From: Sulfurimicrobium sp964552675
GTDB lineage: Bacteria > Pseudomonadota > Gammaproteobacteria > Burkholderiales > Sulfuricellaceae
Direction: 5' to 3'
DNA length: 52,460 nt
Assembly (NCBI GenBank): GCA_964552675.1
Contig: CAZKHJ010000016.1
Location: forward strand, 1 to 52,460
The stretch's first letter is position 1; each line of letters opens with the position of its first letter. The position numbers were made by a program, and so were the translations under genes. The notes under the pieces are model-generated. The model did no database searches. It was not told the origin of the DNA and worked only from the letters and a program-made list of their open reading frames with translations. This document shows, in pieces, positions 24,376 to 31,196 of this stretch.

Positions 24376-26802
24376 TTAAGGGCGGTTATTTGGCATTGCC
24401 GATCCGAGGCGTACCAGTGAGCGTACACTCTCTGTCAAATCCTCTCTGGATTTGCTTGTTGCCTGCAGGCGCAGCATGGCAAAAACGATCAGGGCGAGTG
24501 CCCCGAGCCCCGTCAGCCAGGGGCTGAGGGCGTAGCTGAAAGCCAGGATGGCCGCAGCCAGGGCCAGCCGGTTGGACTGGAGAAAAATGGCATTGACCGC
24601 TTCGATGTGCTCCAGCTGGTGCAGTGCACTTTCCGCGACGAAGGCGCGTTCGACCAGTTGTCTGACGATCGTCATCAGCTTCTGGAAGTTTTCCTCGGGA
24701 TAGCCAAAACCCTGTACCCACTGACAGGTTTCATGCAGTTTTTCCAGCGCCCTGGCCAGGTCCTGGCGCGCGTCCTGGCCGAGGGACGGCCGTCTGACAA
24801 TTTCGGCCAGAGCGCGCAGGTCGGCTTCGATCCGGCTGCGCATGGCGGGGATGTTCTGCTCCCGGTTGCTGCCGTATCCGCCCAGGCGCTGCTTTTCCTC
24901 GGCGGCGTCATCGCGCGCCAGAGGCAGCAGATGACGGGCAACCAGCACGCCCACCGGATCGAGCTGCGCAATGTCGCCCAGGGCCTCGAACCACGGGCAA
25001 TACCCGGCGATTTCCCCCTGTGCCGCCAGCACTTCGGCGCGCATCAGCTCGGCCCTGGCGGGGTCGTGCAGCACCAGCAGCAAATGGGCATTCAGGCTGC
25101 GGCGCGAAGGCTGGGCCAGCCGCAATGGCCGGGAATACATGACATCGTCGATGTCCACATAGGCGCTGGAAACATCGCCGTCCATCGACTTGGGCGTGGC
25201 GCGCCAGGCTGCCTCGGCATGGTGGGCGCTTTCCCAGAGCGCGCCGAAGCGCGCCCAGCCCTGGCTCCAGGCCTGCCCCAGAGAGCCCGGATCGCTTCTG
25301 CCCGCCGCGCTGAAGGCTTCCAGAACGGATTCGCTGAACAGACTTTCGAGCCATTCCTGCGCGCCCTTGTCGCCAGCGGCGGCCTGGCGCGCGGCTTCGA
25401 GGATGGCTGCCTGGCTGGCTGATTTTCCGCGCCAGACGGCGGGCATGTCGGGCGCGGCGATGAGAAGGAAACGCAGCAGGCGATAATTGTCGCTGACGCC
25501 GCGCTGGTCGAGGATGTCCTGCAGTTTGCGGGCCAGATTGCGGTCGTTCAATTGCTCGGTCAGCCAGGCGCCGATGTCGCCGCGCTTCAGGTCCTTGCTG
25601 CCGTCCTCCCAGTTCCTGGCCAGGGCCAGGGCCAGCCCGGCAGCGGTCGTGCATTCCGCTGTGCCGATCCGGTAGGGGCGCACCGAGGCCGTGTTTTCGC
25701 TTTCTTCCGGTGCCTGCAGCGTGGTGTCCCCGGCCAGCCAGCGCGCTACTTCCGCGCCGCCCCAGCGCCGTTTCGGGTCGCGCAGCAGCAGGCCGCGACA
25801 GAGCTTGCGCATATCGTCGTCGAACACGTTGCTGACATCGAGCGGGCGGGTGGCGAGATGGTGGTTGATGACCTGGTCCGACAGGCCGTCAAAGGGGTGG
25901 CGGCCGGCGGCCGCTTCCAGCACGATCATGCCCAGGGACCACCAGTCGGCCTTGTCGTCGAGCACGCCAGTGAGGGCTTCCGGCGCGGCATATTTCACGC
26001 TGCGGGCGAGGGTGGTGAAGTGTTGCGTGGCCTGCTGCAGCGAGGCGATGCCGAAGTCGGTGAGCGCCAGCTGCAAGGGATCATCCGCGCGCACCAGGAA
26101 ATTTTCCGGCTTGAGGTCGCGGTGCAGGATGCGCTGGGCGTGGAGCTCGGATACGCCTGCCGCCATTTCCGCCACCATCCGGCGCAGCCGCTCGCGCGGC
26201 TGCGGGCCGCTGTCGAGCACCTGGCGCAGGGTGCCGTGGGGGCAGTATTCCATCAGTTCGTAGGCGTAGCCATCCGACAGGCCGTGGGCAAGCAGACGCA
26301 CCACGTGGCCGGCGGGGTTCTGGCTCAGGCGTGCCAGCAGGGTGCTGTCGGGCTGGACGCCCTTGCGGTAGAGCTTGGCCACCAGGCGTTCGCTGCTGTG
26401 CCGCGACTCGACCAGCAGCAGATCGGCCTCGCTGCCGCTGGCGGGAAAATCCTCGACGATGCGGTAGTCGTCGCGCAAGGCTTGCGGCAGGGTGATGCGG
26501 TGGGGCGCATCGCCTTCCGGCGCGCTTTCCTGGAGCGGGCGGTTGCAGTACAGACAGCGTTCCGTGCCAGGTGGATTGGGTTGTGCGCAGTCGCCGTAAG
26601 GGCAGACCCGCATGGCGGCGGGCGGTGCTGCTTCCGGTATAAGCTCGGGCATGGCGGCCGGGCTGGTTTTGAGCGTGAAATCGACGCTCGCGAGCGAGGC
26701 GCCGCAGGCGCACAGCGGCTGGTCGGGCGGATTGCTGGCCTCGCAGACCGGGCAGATGCGCTGGTATTCCTGTGTCACCGGGGATTCCATCAGCGCCGCC
26801 AT
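24376..26802 (-). CDS. zinc-ribbon Ser/Thr protein kinase with C-terminal TM segments
   Basis: An 808-residue Hanks-type kinase. Two short zinc ribbons come first: C17, C20, C31 and C33, then C67, C72, C83 and C86. The kinase domain (about 112-358) has the ATP lysine K143 in LVAKLY, HRDLKPEN with D229, DFG at 249-251 and the APEAL segment, so it should be active; the glycine loop (ASGSEAD) is loose. A helical region of about 350 residues without a recognised domain follows. Hydrophobic segments near residues 745-778 suggest membrane attachment. The start is not certain: MAALMESP at 26802 overlaps the radical SAM gene by 13 bases, and MESP at 26790 would give a TGATG junction. It is the last gene of a four-gene operon. 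Confidence 0.82.
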   Translation of the reverse strand: MAALMESPVTQEYQRICPVCEASNPPDQPLCACGASLASVDFTLKTSPAAMPELIPEAAPPAAMRVCPYGDCAQPNPPGTERCLYCNRPLQESAPEGDAPHRITLPQALRDDYRIVEDFPASGSEADLLLVESRHSSERLVAKLYRKGVQPDSTLLARLSQNPAGHVVRLLAHGLSDGYAYELMEYCPHGTLRQVLDSGPQPRERLRRMVAEMAAGVSELHAQRILHRDLKPENFLVRADDPLQLALTDFGIASLQQATQHFTTLARSVKYAAPEALTGVLDDKADWWSLGMIVLEAAAGRHPFDGLSDQVINHHLATRPLDVSNVFDDDMRKLCRGLLLRDPKRRWGGAEVARWLAGDTTLQAPEESENTASVRPYRIGTAECTTAAGLALALARNWEDGSKDLKRGDIGAWLTEQLNDRNLARKLQDILDQRGVSDNYRLLRFLLIAAPDMPAVWRGKSASQAAILEAARQAAAGDKGAQEWLESLFSESVLEAFSAAGRSDPGSLGQAWSQGWARFGALWESAHHAEAAWRATPKSMDGDVSSAYVDIDDVMYSRPLRLAQPSRRSLNAHLLLVLHDPARAELMRAEVLAAQGEIAGYCPWFEALGDIAQLDPVGVLVARHLLPLARDDAAEEKQRLGGYGSNREQNIPAMRSRIEADLRALAEIVRRPSLGQDARQDLARALEKLHETCQWVQGFGYPEENFQKLMTIVRQLVERAFVAESALHQLEHIEAVNAIFLQSNRLALAAAILAFSYALSPWLTGLGALALIVFAMLRLQATSKSREDLTESVRSLVRLGSAMPNNRP

Positions 26803-27458
26803 GACACCTGGTCGAGCGACAGCCCCCGGCTGCGGCACAGTTCCTCCAGCCGGGTCATGTCGCCACGGTCAGGAATGCCGATCATCCAGATACGTCCGCC
26901 CTCGACTGCTATCTGCATGCGCTTGCCGTGCGCGGCGACGCTCTCTTCGACAAAGGGGGAGAAACGCTCACTGCCGCGCGGCGAAAGCGGCACCAGCGAC
27001 TGGTTGCTGGAACCGCGCCACAGATTGCCCAGCGGCAGGCCGTCGGCATAGGGCTCGGGGATGATGGCGTCGAGCAGCTCCAGCAGCCTGGGGTGGCGCT
27101 GTTGCAGGGTTTTCAGGGGGTAGCCGCTGTAGCACAGGATGTCGAAATCCAGCCCGTCCTGCTTGCGCCAGCCCTGCAGGCCCTGCAGCAGGGCGAGGAG
27201 GGGGCCGGGCTGGTCGAAAGGCTCGCCGCCGCTGATGGTGATGCCGTCAAACTCGGCCCCGGCGGTGCGGCGGCACCATGCCAGCAGGTCGGCAACCGCC
27301 ATCGCGCGGCGCGGGTCGGGCACCCAGGTGTCGGTCGAGACGCAGCCCTTGCAGCGGATGCTGCAGCCTTGCAGCCAGATGCCGATGCGCCTGCCCGGCC
27401 CGAGCACGGTGACCGGGTAATGCGCCTTGTTGACCTGGATTTTGGTGCGTGCGGCCAT
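26790..27458 (-). CDS. radical SAM protein, activase-like
   Basis: A 222-residue radical SAM protein. The cluster ligands C32, C36 and C39 form the CxxxCxxC motif in GCSIRCKGC, and the SAM-binding GGE motif appears in ITISGGEPFDQ. Its short size, simple core and the early WLQGC segment resemble the 4Fe-4S single-cluster proteins related to activating enzymes such as NrdG. No substrate such as a glycyl radical enzyme or a peptide precursor is encoded nearby. The gene is five bases downstream of the ClpB-like ATPase gene and overlaps the kinase gene. The start MAARTK is chosen because the long upstream extension runs antisense-free but out of any family. Confidence 0.85.
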   Translation of the reverse strand: MAARTKIQVNKAHYPVTVLGPGRRIGIWLQGCSIRCKGCVSTDTWVPDPRRAMAVADLLAWCRRTAGAEFDGITISGGEPFDQPGPLLALLQGLQGWRKQDGLDFDILCYSGYPLKTLQQRHPRLLELLDAIIPEPYADGLPLGNLWRGSSNQSLVPLSPRGSERFSPFVEESVAAHGKRMQIAVEGGRIWMIGIPDRGDMTRLEELCRSRGLSLDQVSWRR

Positions 27459-27463
27459 GTGGT

Positions 27464-29311
27464 TTATTCCAGCGTCAGGCTGATGATGCGGTTTTCGTCC
27501 TCGCGGATGGTGCTGATGGTGACGGCGGTGCGGCCTTCCAGCGGGAAACGGAACAGCGCGCGGCCAAGCGGGTTGATGAACGAGGATTCGAGCTGGTTGC
27601 CGATGCCGCGCCCGCCGTTGGACAAATCGCGGGTGCACAGGGCGAGCAGTTGCGCGCGCACGGACTCGGGCATGAGCAGTTCGATGCCGTGCTCCTCGCG
27701 TACCCGGTTGGCCACGTTCCTGAACATGCCGTCGAAAATCTGGGCAGCAATCTCTGCGCCGATGAAATTGAACACCACGATGTTGTCGCCGATGCGGTTG
27801 AGGATTTCCGGGCGCGACAGGTGGAACTTGAAATAATCCTGGATGGCGCCGCGCACCCGGCTTTCCACCTGGTCGTAAGTATCGGTTGGCTGGACGTTCT
27901 GCACGCGGCGGCCATGCTCGTCCTCGACATAGATGCCGAGGTTGGAGGTGAAGATGATGATGGCCTCGGAAAAATAGGCGGTGTCGCCGCGCCCGTCGGT
28001 AAGGCGGCCGTCTTCCAGGATTTGCAGGAATTTGTCGAGGATGCGCGGGTGCGCCTTTTCGATTTCGTCGAACAGGATCACGCTGAACGGCTTGTCGCGT
28101 ACCGCGTTGGTCAGCTCGCCGCCGGCGTCGTAGCCGATATAGCCGGGCGGGGCGCCGAGCAGGCGGGCGCCGGCGTGTTCCTCGGCGAATTCGCTCATGT
28201 CGAAGCGGATATAGGCACGCTCGTCGCCGAAAATGAGCTGGGTCAGGGTCTTGGCCAGCTCGGTCTTGCCTACCCCGGTGGGTCCGGCAAAAAACAGTAC
28301 ACCGCGTGGCCGGTTGCCGCCCGAGCGCGACTGCGCGCCGGTCAGCCCCATCACCGAGCGCATCAGGATATCGATGGTTTTGGTCACCGCCTGCTGCTGG
28401 CCGCGCACGCGCTCCTCTATGAAGGGATGGGCGTCGGCGATTTTCTCGCGCAGGTAATCCTTTTTCCACGGGTTGTCGCTCACGCCCACCTTGAAGCACT
28501 GCACTGCGTCATCCACGTCGCGGAAGGCGATGCCCTGGCGGTCGGCAAGCTGGGCGATGTCGCTCAGGGCGGTGAGCGGCAGGCCGTCGGTGCTGTTGGC
28601 GAAGAGCTGGAGGTATTTTTCCTGCTCCTCCGCGCTGCCCTCGCTGTAGCCGGGAAACAGGCGCCCCAGGATGCGCGCGGTTTCGCGCCGGGTTTCGTAA
28701 TCCGGAAAGGCGATGGTGAGGGCGTGGATGCGGGCACTGTCCAGCGTCAGCCACGAGGGCATGTCCTGCGGGCGATTGACCAGCCACAGGATGGGGTTGA
28801 AGCGGGCCTTGCCGAGCGGGGTGGAAATGTCTGCTCCACGTGGAACAATCGGGTTGGCGGTAAGGGACAGGCGCTCGGCGGCAACGTAAAAACGGTGCTC
28901 GGTGGCGTCGAGATGATCGGCCTGGCGCACCAGACGCGAGGCGAAGTCGATCACCAGGCCGCAACGCGCTTCCCTCATGGTGACCACCTTTTCCATGATG
29001 CCGATCAGGCTCTCCAGGCTCATCGGCATGGCGCCGTCCTGCAGTTTCAGGTCGAACAGGCGGGTTGCCAGCTCCACGCTGGCGGGTTCGTTGGGGTAGG
29101 GGCGCAGCCCTTCCACCGGGTCGTACACCAGCAGCAGGCGGAAATCCTGGCGCGCAAGCGTGGTCCACAGGCAGCGTAGCAGGGGGGCAACAGTCAGGCC
29201 GGCGGGGAGGGGGGTGAGGAAGTGGTCGCGGATGTTGCCGGCTACCACGAATTGCGAGCGGATCGGCAGCAGGCGTTCCAGGTCGCGGATCCAGCGAGGC
29301 GTCAGTTCCAT
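27464..29311 (-). CDS. ClpB-like single-ring AAA+ ATPase
   Basis: A 615-residue protein. The C-terminal half is a ClpA/B D2-type unfoldase ring domain. It has Walker A GPTGVGKT at 343-350, pore loop GYIG at 390-393, Walker B VILFDEIEK at 411-419, sensor-1 N457 in FTSN, arginine finger region RPEILNR at 500-506 and sensor-2 arginine R568. The first 290 residues look like a divergent ATPase-type fold (VVAGNIRDHFL near 22-32, WLVNRP near 176-181) without a Walker A, in place of the usual ClpB N-domain and D1. An active pore suggests that it remodels or threads proteins. It is not ClpB itself, which is about 860 residues. Confidence 0.85.
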   Translation of the reverse strand: MELTPRWIRDLERLLPIRSQFVVAGNIRDHFLTPLPAGLTVAPLLRCLWTTLARQDFRLLLVYDPVEGLRPYPNEPASVELATRLFDLKLQDGAMPMSLESLIGIMEKVVTMREARCGLVIDFASRLVRQADHLDATEHRFYVAAERLSLTANPIVPRGADISTPLGKARFNPILWLVNRPQDMPSWLTLDSARIHALTIAFPDYETRRETARILGRLFPGYSEGSAEEQEKYLQLFANSTDGLPLTALSDIAQLADRQGIAFRDVDDAVQCFKVGVSDNPWKKDYLREKIADAHPFIEERVRGQQQAVTKTIDILMRSVMGLTGAQSRSGGNRPRGVLFFAGPTGVGKTELAKTLTQLIFGDERAYIRFDMSEFAEEHAGARLLGAPPGYIGYDAGGELTNAVRDKPFSVILFDEIEKAHPRILDKFLQILEDGRLTDGRGDTAYFSEAIIIFTSNLGIYVEDEHGRRVQNVQPTDTYDQVESRVRGAIQDYFKFHLSRPEILNRIGDNIVVFNFIGAEIAAQIFDGMFRNVANRVREEHGIELLMPESVRAQLLALCTRDLSNGGRGIGNQLESSFINPLGRALFRFPLEGRTAVTISTIREDENRIISLTLE

Positions 29312-29327
29312 GTTTACGGGCTTCTTC

Positions 29328-30671
29328 TCAAGGATGTTTCATATGTAATGGCGCTGAGCCTGTCCGGCCGCGTTCTTCCTCGCCGCGCACCTGCGGCAGG
29401 GTGGCCGGGTCGACCGCCTGCACCGGCAGCTCACCCGCGCCGAGCTGGCGCGTGACCTTGAGCAGCAGGCCACGCGCTTCGAGCGTTTTCATCAGGCGCG
29501 GGAATTCGCTGCACCAGCGGTCCTCGGCCAGGGTGTCCAGGCGCCGCCGTTCGGCGTTGTCCTCGCCGCCGCGCGGGCGCACGACATTGAAGTTGAGGGT
29601 GTGCTCCCGGGGGTCGAGGCGCAGGCGCACGAAATAGTTTTCCCAGCCGGGGCGCTGGAAATGAACCATGCCGCCCTCGACGAACAGGGTGCTCTCCACG
29701 CTTTCGACTTCGAAGCCGAGATCGCGCAGGGACTGCTCCAGCACGCTGGCGGCGGCTTCCTGTTCCAGACGCTCCTGGGCCTTGCGGGCCGCCGCCAGCA
29801 GGTCGTGGAGCGCCTGACGCAGTTCCGGGTCGAAGCGTTCGCTGCCGCTGGCGACAAGTTCAAGGCGGGTGCGCAGGAGCGCGGGTATGTCGTCAGGCAG
29901 GGCGGCCAGCAGGGATTTGGCTTCCTCGGCGTGCTGTTGCCCGGCAGCCTGCTCTTCCCGGCTGTGCTGAACCCTGAGGCGCAATTCGCTCGCCAGCTCT
30001 TCCGCACGGGCGAGGGAGGGCGCAAGCAGGATAGCGCTGGCCAGCGCCTCCAGTTCCTGCGGCATTGTCGTGCCTGCCGGCAGTTCCAGACGGCCGAGTA
30101 CACGCGCCACGGTCTGGCGCAGTTCATCGGCTTGGGTCGGATCTAGCCCCGGCTGCAGGCTGCGCTGCAAGGCGTAGGTGTTGAGCAGTTCGTCGAGTCC
30201 TGAGCGCGGGGATTTGCCCACTGCCAGATCCAGGCTGGCGCGCAGTTTCTCGTCCAGCTTTGTGCCGGTTTGTGCCAGCAGGGACTCGATCCGCCCGATT
30301 TCCTGCCGTACGGCATGGGCATGAGCCATCAGTGTGGCCTGATCCGTTGCGGCCGGGCGCTCAAAGGAGGCCGTTGCCAGGGCGGGTGACAGTTCCGGCG
30401 CGCTGGCGCCGAGCGCGGCACAGATGTTTTTCAGGCGTTCAAGGCGTCGCTCGTCGTGTTCGATTTCGCGAAACAGCGCGGCTTGTTGCGTCAGGCGGCT
30501 TTCCCGTTGCTGATTTTTTGCTGCCGCCAGCCCGGCTTCGCGTTCTTTTACCTGTTCGAGCGCAGTGGCGTATTCCTCGCCCATGGCGGCAGCTTCGCGC
30601 AACGCCTGTGCGGCCAGTATCACGGCCCCCAGCGGGCCAAAGGAAAATCCGACAGTAATGGGGCCGCTCAT
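29328..30671 (-). CDS. uncharacterised coiled-coil protein of kinase-ATPase cassette
   Basis: A 447-residue protein of unknown family. A Gly/Ala-rich hydrophobic segment (about residues 5-25, VGFSFGPLGAVILAAQAL) may anchor it to the membrane. It is followed by a long alpha-helical region (30-330) with several predicted coiled coils, such as EIEHDERRLERLKNI and ARKAQERLEQEAAAS. A small alpha/beta C-terminal domain (about 325-430, ESTLFVEGGMVHFQRPGWENYFVRLRL) closes it. It is the first gene of the cassette and lies 16 bases upstream of the ATPase gene. A scaffold or adaptor role is an inference from shape only. Confidence 0.75.
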   Translation of the reverse strand: MSGPITVGFSFGPLGAVILAAQALREAAAMGEEYATALEQVKEREAGLAAAKNQQRESRLTQQAALFREIEHDERRLERLKNICAALGASAPELSPALATASFERPAATDQATLMAHAHAVRQEIGRIESLLAQTGTKLDEKLRASLDLAVGKSPRSGLDELLNTYALQRSLQPGLDPTQADELRQTVARVLGRLELPAGTTMPQELEALASAILLAPSLARAEELASELRLRVQHSREEQAAGQQHAEEAKSLLAALPDDIPALLRTRLELVASGSERFDPELRQALHDLLAAARKAQERLEQEAAASVLEQSLRDLGFEVESVESTLFVEGGMVHFQRPGWENYFVRLRLDPREHTLNFNVVRPRGGEDNAERRRLDTLAEDRWCSEFPRLMKTLEARGLLLKVTRQLGAGELPVQAVDPATLPQVRGEEERGRTGSAPLHMKHP

Positions 30672-30930
30672 GGTCGAAATCCGGGTTGCCTGCCAGCGAG
30701 GCTATCACTCGTTGAGAGGTGCGACAAGATGCCAGCCTGAATGACATGCCGTTCTCCGGCCGTGACAATCAGGGAAATTATCCAAAATTATTTACCCGCA
30801 TGACACGAAAGTTCTATACTCGGGCAGGCGTAAGCTTGATGTAAGCTTGGGCTGTCTGCAATGTTCCACCGGGGGATTCAATAAAACCAATAGCGCCCCA
30901 TACCTAAACCAAAATAAAAGGAGGCTTTTC
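30672..30930. promoter_or_regulatory. divergent intergenic region between cassette and symporter
   Basis: These 259 bases must contain promoters for the minus-strand cassette and the plus-strand DUF4212/SSS genes. A direct repeat GTAAGCTTG-AT-GTAAGCTTG occurs at 30831-30850. A TGACACG-N4-TTCTA string near 30800 resembles a sigma-54 site but lacks the essential GG, so I do not call it. I see no clear -10/-35 pair. Confidence 0.4.
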
Positions 30931-31194
30931 ATGGAGTTGACTGACAAGCACAGGGAGTACTGGCAAAGAAATTTGCGCGTGACCGCAGTGCTGCTGGCTA
31001 TCTGGTTCATCGTCACTTTCGTTTTCAGCTACTACGCCAGGGAGATGAATGAAATCTCATTTCTCGGCTTTCCGCTGGGGTTTTATTTCGGGGCTCAGGG
31101 GTCATTGATCGTTTATGTCCTGATCATCTGGTTCTACGCCCGCTACATGAACAAGCTCGACACCGAATACGGCGTCCATGAAGGGGAGGAGTGA
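30931..31194 (+). CDS. DUF4212 symporter small subunit
   Basis: An 87-residue membrane protein with two membrane helices (about 17-38 and 52-75). The start YWQRNLR, the middle FPLGFYFGAQGSL and the tail ARYMNKLDTEYGV are the DUF4212 (TIGR03647-like) pattern, the small partner of VC_2705-type sodium/solute symporters. The ATG at 30931 has a very strong AAAAGGAGG site. The symporter ATG is two bases beyond this gene's stop, with GGGGAGGAG inside this gene as its ribosome site. It is analogous to, but a different family from, the DUF485 gene at 1056. Confidence 0.9.
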   Translation: MELTDKHREYWQRNLRVTAVLLAIWFIVTFVFSYYAREMNEISFLGFPLGFYFGAQGSLIVYVLIIWFYARYMNKLDTEYGVHEGEE

Positions 31195-31196
31195 TC

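Noticed and set aside
27459..28499. Upstream extension of the radical SAM reading frame
   Set aside because: It lies inside the ClpB-like ATPase gene in another frame and is Arg/Pro-rich shadow sequence.
30795..30815. Possible sigma-54 promoter upstream of the DUF4212/SSS genes
   Set aside because: The string reads TGACACG-N4-TTCTA, which lacks the essential GG at -24 and the GC at -12.
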